The translations under genes and the position numbers were made by a program. Source: Effrenium voratum (Eukaryota > Sar > Dinophyceae > Suessiales > Symbiodiniaceae). From it: 64,000 nucleotides of DNA. Location of the stretch: positions 393,501-457,500 of the forward strand of contig CAUJNA010002968.1 in assembly GCA_963377175.1 (NCBI GenBank), given 5' to 3'. Below are positions 36,106-47,254 of the stretch, piece by piece; the first letter of the stretch is position 1; the number at the start of each line of letters is the position of its first letter. The notes under the pieces are model-generated. The model was not told the origin of the DNA. It did no database searches and worked only from the letters and a program-made list of their open reading frames with translations.

Positions 36106-36930
36106 TCTCTGAGCGGTTGGAACCCTTCGCGAGGGGGGGGGGGGGCTCGGAGAAAGGGCTTAGCGGTTAGGGGGCCTTTCCTCGTGAGAAAAGGCTTCAA
36201 GTTCAAATGGTTTCGGGGGTGGTCTTTGGAAATGCGCCCTTCTTTTAGCTGCGGTCCCAAAAGGCCAAAAAGCCAAAAAGGCAGCAAACACTGGTGAATT
36301 CAGAGTTATCACGGCAAGAGACCAAATTCTCTCTCCCTCTCTTGCTGCTTGTCAGCCGGCTTGTTTGTTCTTCCGCGTCTAGCCGTCTCGCTAGTAATCC
36401 AACTCAGCACGCCTGCCTATCTGACTATCGAGCTTTCCCTCGCGCTCTACATGAATGTCTGAAAACGCCGAAGTGCAATCACGCTGGCTACGCAACACAT
36501 CCAGCAAGAAACCAACTTAAGCAAACCATCCTGCGGAGACCTTCCTTCCAACGCACACCCAATTCCAAGTCTTTGAAGTGTAAGTTGTTTCCAAGAAAAA
36601 ATAGCGGATCAGACACGCTGACGGGCGCTCAGTCGCATACTCGCTCAATTTTGTTTTCTTGAGCCCCGCAATCAAGTTCTGATGATTCAGGCACGTGTGT
36701 TGAGCAACGTGCGCACAGCTTGGGCACAGCCCCAAAATACTGCGATGGCAATTGAAACTTGGCGGTTCTCCGAGATCACGCGCAGGGGCCAGGGACTAGC
36801 TCTTCTGTTTTGAGAGGGTCCGGGTTCTTTTTCAACGCAGGAAGGACAGCGCCGCTTTTTTTGGTTCTACTTTTGCACGCAAATGTGCCGTGCAACAAGT
36901 TTCCCGCGCGATGCGCAGAATTGCAGGAAC

Positions 36931-37860
36931 TCATGCTATATATCCAGAACAAACAAAGTACTGAGCGCAAGACGAACAGGGACATGGTGTTCGCGGTCTA
37001 GCGATGTCCAAATTGTGCCCCAGGGCGGGCGGAAGATGGACGCTTCCAGCGCCTTCTGCAACGATGCACTGCGCGACGCTTGCCCAGAGAGGCCGGCGCA
37101 CGGGGGGCAGCAGGCCCCACCCAGCGGTCACGCCATCTTGCACGGCAGTCTCAGCAGCAATAGACTTTCGACATTTTGATTGGATTTCATGGCCTGGTTG
37201 CTTCTTGCGTAGGGGGAAATCTGGGACGGGCCCCAACACGCTGCTGGAAGCCGGAATGTGCATTCGCACGTCTTGCTTGAGCTTGACTTGGTCTGGGCCC
37301 CATGCTTGGGAAAAGGCTTCCATGTGGAGACTCTGCAGGGCATCTAGAAACTGCGAGGCCTGGCTGCACGCTTGCAGCCTCCGCAGCTTCGTCAAAGCAG
37401 CACGATCAAGTAATAGAAGGGGAAAAAGACCCTTGCCTTTGAAAACACCTGGCGCCCGCATTATTCATCAAAAGTTGCCTTCATCCAACGGGCGGTCTCG
37501 TTTGGGCACAACTTTTTCAGGTACGGGGGCCTTCCACGGAGGGAATTTGTACGCACGGCTCGCTAGTAAACGTGCTTGGCACAGTCCAAATTCAACCAGG
37601 CAATTTTCTCCGCGTGTCTCTGCGCGATTCATATGGATTATTGTCGCGGAGTCCCTGCATAAGCCGCGCGCGCTACACACATGTGCCGCTGGCGGTGTGT
37701 GGGCGCAGCTGTCCGCAGCCCCCGAACACCAAGCACATACAGCAGAATGCCACGACCCCGAAGCCACGCGGGCCTTGAGGTCCGCGAGCGCGAGCAGCAA
37801 GTCTGTCCGCAGCCAAGCGGAGGCTTCCGACGCTGCGCGCCGGAGAGCCTCGGCCTCATC
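36931..37860 (-). CDS. Hypothetical coding region, possibly two exons
   Basis: Two successive minus-strand frames have protein-like composition. 37800-37468 (110 codons) contains ALADLKARVASGSWHSAVC and could extend upstream in frame as an Ala/Arg/Glu-rich helix. 37461-36931 (176 codons) contains DRAALTKLRRLQACSQASQF and DALQSLHMEAFSQAWGPD. The first ends at a stop at 37468-37470 and the second begins 7 bases later in another frame, so a frameshift or an unrecognised intron is possible. The opposite strand is also open (37004-37888, 294 codons), with an Arg/Ser-rich product that looks less protein-like. No family is recognised. Confidence 0.3.
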
Positions 37861-38029
37861 CCGCTTCCGTCAACGCTGCAATGTGTAAAAGATGCGTTTT
37901 TCGCCCCGGCCGAAGAGCGGGGCCGGCTTTAGCTGGCGCGATACGCCGCGGCGGCCCTGCGCCGGACCACATGTTTTGGTGGTCCGACACCCCCCAAAAC
38001 GTTGCCCTACCCCACCAACAAGGTAGTCT

Positions 38030-39025
38030 CTAATGGTTTCTAATCTGATGACTTCATGGTTGACAGCCTTGGTCGTCATGGTCACCAGGAAGTATCTTGA
38101 CTATACTTTTCAATACAAATCAAATGTCGTCTTGACTGACCTGAGGTTCTTCGTCGCGGATGATGTGGAGGCCTTGTCATCATCTGTGTCACCGGCTGCT
38201 GCTGAGCGGCGTCGTTTTCAAGTCTCTGACGTTAACCGCAGGACGTTGCGCCCGAAGAACCTAACGATGAACTCGCCGACTTTGAGTCCGTAACTATCAG
38301 CCCCTTGCTTGGGAGAACGACCTGTTCATCTGATGAACATGTCATTATGAAGCTACTGGGGGGAATGGTTGTGTCAGTGATGATCCGGTGATCTTGATGT
38401 TGTATTCCTTCCATCCGAAATGTAGCTGTGGAGGCTGGCTCAGCGCAAGTTCCTTTCCTGGCTTCAGTCCATCCTTGAGAACTTTGTACAGCTAGTTGTC
38501 GCTGGTGGCATGGGCCATGAAGGACATTTTGTTCTCATTCATGGACCGGTTTGACGGCGCGCTGTTCTTCAACGCGCAGATCGTCGGAGCCTGGTTGTTG
38601 AGCACTGTGCGTGAGTGTCCTGATGGCGTGGCACTGGTCCATCTTTTGCGGGCAGCATAGGTGCAGCTACACGCCGGGAATATGAGCGCCAGCTCATCGT
38701 GAGCAATAGACTTGGCTTGTTGCCCAATAGGTCGGCAAGTGGGCTGGTCGCATTGATCAACAAATGCAAGTCAGCTGATCCGTCCTGATTGGCGTGTGCA
38801 AAACGTTCTCCCGCTGATGACGCAGACGGCCTGAGAACAATTTGCTGACGCCTTTCACCCCCCAGAGAGACAATGACTGGATAGCGTCGAAGTGATTGCC
38901 CTTTCGCGCAACATTGCAAGCTGACTCCCTCACGTCGATCTGATGGTTGTGAGCTACCATTGGAAAGATACCGACCCCGTAGTCAGCGAGCTGCTCATCG
39001 ATGTAACAGGAAACGCTGCACAAAC
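38030..39025 (-). pseudogene. Decayed coding region of unknown family
   Basis: Minus-strand pieces in different frames have coherent composition: IDEQLADYGVGIFPMVAHN and IDVRESACNVARKGNHFDAI (about 39015-38880), VIVSLGGERRQQIVLRPS and LINATSPLADLLGNKPSLLL (about 38890-38690), then LYKVLKDGLKPGKELALSQP and PQLHFGWKEYNIKITG (about 38490-38385), and FIVRFFGRNVLRLTSET (about 38260). Several stops and frame changes interrupt it. It may belong to a mobile element, since dinoflagellate repeats often look like this, but I cannot name a family. A KRRRS...RSV segment near 38200 vaguely resembles the charged linker of the 1.6-5.25 kb frame series. Confidence 0.4.
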
Positions 39026-39119
39026 GTTGTGTGTGCTGTTGGTGTGTGCTGCCCTGTGACAGAGCGCCTCCTAAATAGTTCGTTAAGGTTTATGTAGTAA
39101 TGGAATGCGTTCTCCAATC

Positions 39120-39440
39120 ATCCGGTGAAGATCCACATCCTCAAGATGATATGGAAGTGGAAGTAGAACGTGCCAACTGACCCGACAAATCAGAAGCAGC
39201 AGAATGCTGTAAGTCCGAATAGAAGAAGATAAGATTGACGAGCGCGTGGATGAAGAACCTCGACATCCTCCTCAACTTGTACCAAAGAAGAAGGCATCGC
39301 CAAATACGGCCGCGGACGACGACTCCGACCCAGCGATTGGTTCTCCTCAGGATGAAAGGCCGCAGTTGCAGAAGAAGCCAGCAACCAAGGAAAGGTCATC
39401 ACCCAACAGACCGGCTCAGGTGGCGTCCTGCGTTTCCACA
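39120..39440 (+). pseudogene. Acidic, Pro-rich coding-like fragment
   Basis: The plus-strand frame reads DERVDEEPRHPPQLVPKKKA then ADDDSDPAIGSPQDERPQ (about 39246-39400), preceded by DPHPQDDMEVEVERAN (about 39130) in another frame. Composition resembles a disordered protein linker. It joins the AT-rich segment that follows in the same open frame, but base composition changes sharply at about 39435, so the two parts are probably of different origin. Confidence 0.3.
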
Positions 39441-39900
39441 AATGTTTGGTCTATCATTAGTTGGTTACATTTGTATTTTCATCATCACAGCAATCATATT
39501 CAAACACTAACTCATATGGATTGGTATCATAGATACTGGTACAAACATGGTAGAGAAGCTGTCGTAAGTGCTACACGTGAATGTGGACTTAGTGGAAATG
39601 CAGTTTGTGAATTATTGGGACAAAATCCATTACATTTACAAGATAATGTGCCAAGATGTAAATTTGATGATTATACCGTATGATGATACACCAACTCTCG
39701 TATTCTTTGATCTTTATGTCCTAAATTCCATTTCGCAATTCAAATAAGCATTATTAAAATGTAGAGGTGCTTCAGATGTTATTAAACTTGGAATATACAT
39801 TTTTCTACATAATCCAACTCAGGTCTTTAATGCATTATTAGAAGTACAATCAGTACGTAAAAGTGTACGTATTTTGAAAGACTCCAAAAACTTTTTTTAA
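39436..39900 (+). pseudogene. AT-rich coding-like island of unknown origin
   Basis: Base composition switches from GC-rich to about two-thirds AT. A plus frame to 39683 encodes DWYHRYWYKHGREAVVSATR then ECGLSGNAVCELLGQNP. A +1 shift continues as YDDTPTLVFFDLYVLNSISQ (about 39680-39745). After one stop the same frame gives LLKCRGASDVIKLGIYIFLH and FNALLEVQSVRKSVRILK, ending in a stop at 39898-39900. AT-ending codons dominate throughout, unlike every neighbour. The family is not recognised; the codon bias suggests recent transfer or insertion from an AT-rich genome (organelle, virus or symbiont are all possible). Confidence 0.45.
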
Positions 39901-39959
39901 AAACACTTCAGAGACCTGTCCGGTGTGGATGAGCATCCAAATCAGTAAATAATTTTGCA

Positions 39960-41890
39960 ACCAAATCTGGATTCATTCCGAGTTAATTTTCAGATTCATA
40001 AATATCAGCAAATGCAATGTACGAGTGGCAAGCCAGTTTTGCTGCCAAACGCAGCCCCTTGTGTCCAGAAGTGCCCGACTGACCCGGCTGGCAGTGCAGC
40101 CAGACCTCACACACACAAAGCACCTCAAGACGGACCATACCTTCTGGGCTCGATCCTTGAGCTAGTGCCACGGGGTATAGGCTTGGCCAGCTCTGCAAGC
40201 GTGGCAAACTGAAGCAAGTTGGCCTGAGATTTGCCGAGTTCGTGGCAACACAGGACGCGCCGTGGACATCCGAGCCTGCGCCCATCCGTCTTGGTCGAAC
40301 GATGGCTGAGCATGGGCCAATGTCTCCAACACCACGCCAAAGATCTTCGTTTGCCTCAGCCAGTCTACGATAACTTTTCGACGCGCCGCCAAAAAGAATC
40401 CACGAGCAGGGCTGCTGCAGCTTGGGGCAATAATCAACCTCACGCATTGCCGATAGTGTGTCTATTCGGCCCGTCAGGTCTTCTTGAACCATGCAAGATG
40501 TCCAAACTAAACTGGACTGATCTGACTAGATCTTCGAGCTATGCGCAGCAAGGCCTGGCAATTTCTGGTTACTAGAAAAAGTTCTTCACCTCGTGCCTGG
40601 CAGCGTGTTCGCAAGGCCTGGGCAGGTGGCCTCCTCCAGCGGTGCTCCGCTTCGACTTGCGCAGACAAAACGCTGCCGCGGTTTCGGGATTTCATGCCGC
40701 AGCGGGCTCGTGGGGGGCGCTTGGCGTCCGATCCCGGGCTGTCTGTGGCAAACCTAGAGAAGGCCATTGGCAATGCTTCAAGTTGCCTTGGAGCAGAATT
40801 CAACTATTCGTGGTCGTGCCGCTCAAAAATGCTAGCGGACGTCGGCCAGCGTTGGCCGCGGCTCCCGGCCTGCGCGAGGAGCTCATGACGGTTGCGCCGA
40901 ACACGGCTTTGCCTCCTCGCAAGTTGCAGGGCGCGGTAGGCGCGTTGTTGGCTTCGGGCAGATCTTGGCAGCTAAGGACAAAGTGCCCGAGCAGGAGTAC
41001 CAAGTTGTTAACTAGCCAGCTGCTGAGCTCGATGTGGGCAAGCTTCTCAGATATTGAACTGAGCCACCCCTCCTCATCAACTGCTTCATCAGGGTGCCAA
41101 TTCAAACTTGCGCCTTTGCAGCTTAGCACTGCTTGCTGCTAAATGGTTTGCTCAAAGCCTCAACTGAAACCCAAGTCTTGCAAACAAACTGGGCTACTTT
41201 GTTATCCTCAAGCAATTGCGGTGGGCCAATCCTTGCTCCAACTTAGAAGGTCCAGCCACCGCGCGGGGCCCCACCAATTCCGACCCTTGTTGGGACTGGC
41301 GCTCGGAGTGCTCTGCGCTGGGTGAGGCAAATGGGCTCCGACCCTCGTTGGGACTGGCGCTCGGAGGGATGGACCTCGGGTCCGCCAATTGCAGAGGCAA
41401 TGCCGCCTGCTCTGACCTTGCCTTTGAGGAGAGACTTCTCTTGAAATGCGCGCTGGGCGAAAGGAGTTTGAAGCTCGCAGACTGCCGCCCCAAGGCAAGA
41501 ACAGCTCGACGAGCGTCTGCGGATGGTTTTCGCCAAAGTTCGGCCTTGCGCCGGGGACCGAGCCACGGAGACGCGCACCATGAGCAAGGCCACGGGGAAG
41601 CGCAGTCTTGCGAGCTTTGCTTGCACGGTGCTCCAAGTTTTCGGGCCTGCAATTACCCGTGTAGACCTCTTCTGCCAGCAGCTGCGTCCCTGGAGTCTGA
41701 CGCTGCAACGCGTGGTCTAGACAGCAGTTCAAGGACGCCTTCTTGGATCCGATCTTTCGCTTCTGGCGAACATCGTCCTTCACACGCTGCGCCGTCACCT
41801 CCACGAGGACACGAGGATACACCGCGTCAGCACCGCTTGTCGAGCGGGCGAGCACTCCCGCCCTCCAGCATTAGGTCCGGACGCCCGGAA
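39960..41890. other. Unrecognised region with open frames on both strands
   Basis: Frames of 100-270 codons are open on both strands (for example 40642-41142 plus, 41129-40800 minus, 41216-42037 plus, 41855-41208 minus). None carries a motif I can name. A 29-bp sequence, CCGACCCTTGTTGGGACTGG and its continuation, is tandemly repeated at about 41281 and 41339. The high GC content makes long chance frames likely. Confidence 0.3.
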
Positions 41891-41894
41891 ACGG

Positions 41895-43800
41895 TCAGGG
41901 GCGTTTTCAGAGAGACTTGGAGAGCTTGGGGACTCTATTGTGAGAGTTTTGAGAGAGTGAGGAGAGATCAGTTGAGAGTTTTGAAAGGCAAGAGTTTCAG
42001 GCTTGGAGGTTTTTGGGAGCGCGGAGAGATGTCTTGATTGAGTGTTTCGGTAGATTTCGACAGCTTGGTCCAGCAAAGACCAAGGCTGCTTTCTTTGCCG
42101 GTAAGGCTTGTGCGGGGTTGAAGTATTGTGTTTTGGAGGTTGGAAAGATCACAACTTGAAAGTTTTGTACTTTCGATGGTGGGAGGTCCACTTCCAAGGA
42201 TGAAAGGGCAAAACTTCAATGCCTCAAGGCTGAAGTTTGGCACTTTGGGTGGAAAGGTCCGGGCTCTGAAGTTTTGTACTTTCAAGGATAAAGGGGCAGA
42301 ACTTCAAGGCTGCACGGTTTGAAGTACTTTGGGCGCAAAGATCAAAGCTTCAGGGCTTCGTCTGGGCCGGTCGCTCCTAACATGAAACAAACCTCCTGGC
42401 GCGTGTGCCGGCAGCGACCGCTGGCGCGGGCTTGCTTTGGGCCGGCTGGGAGCGTCACACGTAAACAAAAACAAAAAAAGAGGCACATGTCTTTGGCGGG
42501 TGTGGGTTTTGGGAGGGACTGCCGGCGCAGGCTTGGTCTGAGGTCACACTAAAACAAACTCCAGATGCACATGTCCTTGGTGGGTGGCAGGTGTCAACCG
42601 GCAGCGCCAAGCCCACCCGAACCTTGTGTCGGTCATGCGTGAGCACCTGCTAGAGAACTCGCAGCTGCTACGCCAGCTCGTGGCAACGCATGCCTGGCAC
42701 GGGTTCGAGTCCCAAGTTTTACTTTGCCTTTTTGATTGTGTTTTGCCGCCTTACAGGAGCCACTCAAAGCCCGCGCCACGGGCCGCGAAGGCCACAGGCC
42801 CACGACCGCTACCCGCCAAGGACATCGATTAAACAGAAGCGTGACGCCCCAGGACAGGCCCAGACGCGCGGTACTTGAACCAAAAATATTGGGCAGCATG
42901 AGCCATTTGGGAATGCAAGAGAGACACACCTCGTCACACGCGAGCCCTTCTGAAAACAAGTTTTTGACACGTAAGCGCGGCCGATCGCTCTCCAGGTCGT
43001 GCGCTCGCCTGCTTCTGAGTCTCTCAACCCTCGCCCGCGAAGCAGGTACGGCTTCGAGTCCACGGGCGCCTTGGCCTGAATGTAGCCCTTTGCTGTGTTC
43101 GAGATCACCTTCATGAACACGAAATACGTGCGCGCAATCTCGGTCTCTTCAGAGACCCAGCAGGCCGCTTCAACACCTTCACCACCTTCATCAGCATGTT
43201 CTTCAGGGCGCTTTTGTGTGCCTCGCGCTGTGAAAGTTGCTCGGCGCCTGGTGTTCAAACGCTGACGAGCTGCCAGCAACGCAGCCGCGTTCTTTGATGC
43301 TGAGGACCGGGCCTTCTTGGCTTTTACCCCTGTCGGTTTTGCGCTGATGTTCCGGGAGTTCTGAGAGCTTTGTTCTGAGAGTTCTAAAAAAATATTCCGA
43401 GAGTTTTGAGAAGTTTCGATTGTTTGGAGAGCTTGGAGAGTTTTGAGAGTAAGTGATCTGTCAGATTGTGAGAGTTTAGAGAGCCTGTCCGTGCTTTCTA
43501 TTTTCGCTAGGAGGCCCTTCGCCAGCTGAGCTTGCCGGGCCAAAGGCTGAAGCAAGCCCCAACAAAACCCAGCGAGTTGAAGGGCGCCAGAATGCTGAGA
43601 GTCTTGCAAGTTTGCGGAGCTTGGCAGTTTCTCAAGCTTGACAAAGGTGGAAGAATCGTGAGAGTTTTGAGCGCTCAGCCAGTTCTAAGAGTTGTGAGGA
43701 AGAACTCTTAGCGTCTTGAGACGGTAGAAAATTTAGCGACTTCCCGCAAGTGAAGCCGTTTTGAAAGTGTCGAGAGTTCTGAGAGTTTAGGGAGCTTAGA
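41895..43800 (+). repeat. Dispersed GAGAGTTTTGAGAG motif cluster
   Basis: GAGAGTTTTGAGAG, GAGAGCTTGGAGAG, GAGAGTTCTGAGAG and AAGTTTTGTACTTTCAAGG variants recur at 41910-42320, 43360-43500 and 43640-43800. The units are irregular (10-16 bp) and separated by unrelated sequence. Confidence 0.6.
42809..43609 (-). CDS. Hypothetical 266-codon frame
   Basis: This is one of the longer uninterrupted frames outside simple repeats. Residues 40-95 run through the GAGAG-type repeat and give a Leu/Ser/Gln-rich segment with two SQNSRNI copies. Residues 95-230 have a mixed, protein-like composition, including AAALLAARQRLNTRRRATF and EIARTYFVFMKVISNTAKGY. No family is recognised. A chance frame is the main alternative. 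Confidence 0.25.
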   Translation of the reverse strand: MQDSQHSGALQLAGFCWGLLQPLARQAQLAKGLLAKIESTDRLSKLSQSDRSLTLKTLQALQTIETSQNSRNIFLELSEQSSQNSRNISAKPTGVKAKKARSSASKNAAALLAARQRLNTRRRATFTARGTQKRPEEHADEGGEGVEAACWVSEETEIARTYFVFMKVISNTAKGYIQAKAPVDSKPYLLRGRGLRDSEAGERTTWRAIGRAYVSKTCFQKGSRVTRCVSLAFPNGSCCPIFLVQVPRVWACPGASRFCLIDVLGG

Positions 43801-43849
43801 GATCTCAACGTAGAGATCTCAATGAGGTTTAAGGGCCGCGAGATGTCTG

Positions 43850-44595
43850 ACAGTTTCCGGACTCTCGGTGCGCGCTAGGCAGAGACCGCTTGCCAGCACT
43901 GTGCTAGCTGCGCCTTTCGCGCCTGAGGCAAAAGCTAGCTCCAAGGCCTCGGCCGGCTCAAAGGCCAAGACAGGCCAGCCGCCAAAAGCTGGTTGCCAAA
44001 ACAAAAGCCAAGCAGGCGGAACTTTACCGAGAGCTCAGTCAGAAGACGTCAAGGAGCCTGGGCCCGCCAATGAAGTTCGAAGTCCACCGACATCAGCGCG
44101 TCCGAAATGCCCAGACCCAGCTGGAGACATGCCCAGACCCAGCTGACGCCGCGCAGCCGGAGTCCATGGACAACAAGCAGCCCTCCCAGAAACTGGCGGC
44201 CATAACCTTGCGCACCCTGCCTTGCGTTTCAGGAGCGGCGCGCAGGCTGGAGGAGCTGCAGCCAAGTGTCTCGATTCCGCAATGACCAAGAGCCACAAGT
44301 CCAGCAAGTGGCGGGCACACACTCGGTGTGACGAGAGCCCGCTGTCCGCGCCCGCCGCACTTCCACACGAACACACAGGAGGCTCAAGGCTTCCCTCGCT
44401 TTCGGGCTGTGCTGGCGGCGGAGACGCTCTCAAAGCAGCTTTGGCTATTCAGGTGAGATCCGAGAGTCACACATGAGCAGCAGTATCAACACGGGCGTCA
44501 AAGATGCCGCCGCCTCTCGCAATGAGCTCACCAATGCTCTTGACGCCATGAGCTTCGAGACTGTTTTTGGCCCGGACAAGATGGAGGGCGAGCCG
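43850..44595 (+). CDS. Hypothetical gene fragment with possible splice donors
   Basis: Frame 43868-44143 is Lys/Ala/Pro-rich (SKASAGSKAKTGQPPKAGC). Frame 44222-44473 ends shortly after ATTCAG|GTGAGATCC (about 44451), a good GT donor. Frame 44473-44595 begins MSSSINTGVKDAAASRNEL and contains ALDAMSFETVFGPDKMEGEP, which looks genuinely protein-like, and is followed by CCG|GTACGTTCG, another donor-like site, then by AT-rich sequence. I do not recognise a family. It could be three exons of one gene or fragments of unrelated origin. Confidence 0.3.
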
Positions 44596-44619
44596 GTACG
44601 TTCGCATTTATCCGCCCAC

Positions 44620-44860
44620 GTGTGTGTATGCAGAAAGATGTATAGAACTACGCAAAACAAATCGTACAATTATATACATCATGTTAAAAAGCATAAAACA
44701 CACTTAAATAAATTATGTACGGAAAATGAAAATTATACAGCATGATTTTGTAGTTTTATAAATTTTGCACAATATACAAAACTTGTCGAATTATTGAAAA
44801 CGTTGGCAATTTAAACAGTATAGTATACGCATAGTTATCTTAGTTGGTTCTTGTGGTTCA
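44620..44860 (+). other. AT-rich segment
   Basis: This segment is much richer in A+T than its neighbours. In frame with the preceding piece it encodes KMYRTTQNKSYNYIHHVKKH and KTHLNKLCTENENYTA up to a stop at 44743-44745. It may be an insertion comparable with the island at 39436-39900, or an intron. Confidence 0.35.
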
Positions 44861-44989
44861 TCCACCGGGAAATCATCAATTCCGGCACTCTCTGGTTCGG
44901 GTTACTAGGCCCCTCTCTTGCTTGAAGGTGTGGTCGTCTTCGGAACTCGCGATGCGCAACGAGAAAGCTAATAACCAACGTGGAACTGA

Positions 44990-46440
44990 GTTAACCAATT
45001 TATCTGACCCGAAACGCTTCTGTAGGACCCGTGCTTCTCATCTTTCCTTCCACTGGATGCGTTCGCCTACGAAAAGGCAATCATTCTTGTAACCTGAACC
45101 AACTTGGACATCTTTTCGTAGTCGGCCCGCGATTTCCTTCTCACACACATCGTCGCCAACCTCATCAAGAAGAGAAAGAGCTCCATGAACTTGTCGGTTC
45201 TAGGCATTCTTTCCGGAAACAGGGTTCATGAGATCATCAACGGCTCCTTCAAGATGAGATACGTGTGATGATTTCTTGTCACTGAGCGGTGATAGTCTTA
45301 CCATAGCATACACATGTACACCCGTCTGTCTCTTGTCGGTACAAGTCCAGAAGACCTGAGTGCTGAGTCTCAGATATTCCGCCAGCTGCAAGGTGCGTCA
45401 TTTAGACCGTAGCCCGTTGGCCCGGCAGGTTCTTCATCCGATCCCATTTCAGGCGGGATCTGACAAATGATGCCTCTCCTTCAAGGAAGCTGCTTTTCTG
45501 GTTGATCGGAAGCCACCGCTTGAAGCTGCTGGGCTGTCGGTTGCCCTTTGGTCTGCCGTGGAAAAGTCTGAGAACCCAACGACCGGCAACCCAGCTCTTG
45601 GCCTTGATCTTCCTAGTATCAACAAGGTCAATCACCCCATTGTCAGGCCATGATTTACACTCTCGTGGCTTTCTTCTAGGAGTTGCTTCTGATAAACTCT
45701 TCGCGTGACGTGGTACAAGCCTTGAGTGGTTCTTGGCGCTCACATACTTGCACAGATGATCCACACTGCTCTTCTCGGTGAGCCTCTGATGAAAGAATCC
45801 ACACCGAGAAGTCGGCTTGAAGATTTCCAGGTTTTCCTTCAACGTTTCTCGGAATAGTCAAGGCTCCAGTGTTATTCCCTGATCGGCGGTCATGTAGGAC
45901 TATTGTGCCTCGTCAATCACACGGTTGGCGCCTTGATCATTGTATGTTCTTGTCGTCTGAGAGTCATCTATCCGTCATCTTTACCCTGATCAGAACTCTC
46001 TGAGTGCGTTTCGAAGTTCCAGCACTGGATCATGTCGGAGCGACATGAGGAATGAGTTCTTCATCATCGGAATCCATTGGCTGGATTGCTTGGAATTTCT
46101 TGCGGCGAGGAAGCAGGAACATGACTGAGAAAAAGGTCAGTGTCTGATCGTCTGATTTCTTCCCAGTCCCCTGCTTCTTCGGAGGACTGCTTTGCAATCG
46201 AGTTTCCTGTGTCTCTGCTTGCTCAAGATTTGGCAGTTCAAGCTCTTCGTCATCGTCTCAATGTGCGGTTCAGAGCAACTGGTGGTGATGGCACCACAAC
46301 AGTCGGTAAAATGGGTGAGCCGTCCGCAATTGAGTCGGCAAAGGATCACTCCCCAGCCATTGACCGCGTCGGCCGGACTGTCTGATTATCTTGTGGCGGA
46401 CGAAGTGTTGGATCTTGGATCGAACTACTGGTTGTGATGA
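44990..46440 (-). pseudogene. Copia reverse transcriptase remnant, second pol copy
   Basis: Frame 45391-45200 contains LSDKKSSHVSHLEGAVDDLM and NPVSGKNA, the counterpart of DLEGAVDYLMDPVSGTNAKN at 6.4 kb. Frame 45842-45402 contains ECKSWPDNGVIDLVDTRKIK and AGRWVLRLFHGRPKGNRQ, the RT fingers region. At 46260-46330 the DNA GGTGATGGCACCACAACAGT followed by CGGTAAAATGG matches GGTGAAGGTACCACAACAGT at 7146. The catalytic FHVDD region is not preserved. No integrase is found upstream: gag-like sequence follows directly, so an internal deletion is likely. Confidence 0.7.
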
Positions 46441-47250
46441 AGAGGTCGTGATACTGTATCTTTAGCATTTCATGAATGTAATATTCCAACTGGACGTACC
46501 TCAAAACATTGCAAGGATCAGTCTTTCTCTCTGCTGACCTGGTAGTATCAGCCTGAGAGTTCCTGCGCAATGAGGCCATCATGGAGTGGAAACGCGTCGG
46601 CTGCATACTGTTTAAATTTTGTCTCAAAGTTGCGGGGTTGTCCAGGGACTGGAATTGCACGCCGAGCGCTCGAGCCTGAGCCGCTTGCTGAGGCTGCGCG
46701 GCTCGTCTCTGATTAGCATCTTGCACTGGGTGGAGATAATCTGGAGATTGCGCCGTGGTGACGGCCACACAACCACCAACACCACCACCCGCACCACCCA
46801 CACCACCCGCGCCACCCACACCACCCACACCACCCACACCACCCACACCACCCACACCGCCCGCACCACCCACACCACCCACATCACCCACACCACCCAC
46901 AGCATCCACACCACCCACACCACCCACACCACAAACACCACCCACACTGAGGAGTCAACCAAGATACACGTTGGTCGCGCCTTTCCTGAAGTACTTCGTC
47001 AGCGTGCTCTTGAAGTAGTTGACTCCTTGTTCTGGATCTCGTAGCAAAGCGTTTTCGAGAAGTTCTCTGCGCATGAATGCGTTACCCGTGAGTCTGCTCT
47101 TGAGGAGAGGTCCCCAGCGCTCTGATTCAACAGGTGTGACGAGTTTCCCAGGCAGCCACCATCGACGGCTGCCTGGAGGCCATCGCTAAGTTTAGTGTCT
47201 CTTCTGGCGTCAGCCTCCATGAAGCTTTCTCCATCTGAAGACATTGTGGT
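46390..47250 (-). pseudogene. Copia gag-like remnant containing a minisatellite
   Basis: The minus frame upstream of the array encodes ERWGPLLKSRLTGNAFMRRE then LLENALLRDPEQGVNYFKST and KYFRKGATNVYLG before a stop (about 47130-46955). On the other side of the CCACACCAC array (46945-46768) the frame resumes with QSPDYLHPVQDANQRRAAQP and a tail to 46346. The fragment at 19.1-19.6 kb has the same order (MRRKVLDNNSL, NVFLY, DANQRRRAQP) but with about 55 ordinary residues where the array lies here. The minisatellite has therefore replaced or expanded within this gag. Confidence 0.55.
46768..46945 (+). repeat. CACCACCCA minisatellite inside gag
   Basis: (CACCACCCACAC)n with CGCC, CATC and AGCATC variants. 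On the minus strand it reads as Gly-Gly-Val repeats. Confidence 0.9.
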
Positions 47251-47254
47251 GTTG

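Noticed and set aside
37004..37888. A 294-codon plus-strand frame
   Set aside because: Arg/Ser/Ala-rich with no motif; the opposite strand in the same place has more protein-like composition.
42699..42722. tRNA B-box-like CGGGTTCGAGTCCCA
   Set aside because: A four-base stem forms, but the upstream sequence has no A box or cloverleaf.
46619..47044. Thr/His/Pro-rich plus-strand frames
   Set aside because: Translations of the CACCACCCA minisatellite opposite the gag-like remnant.
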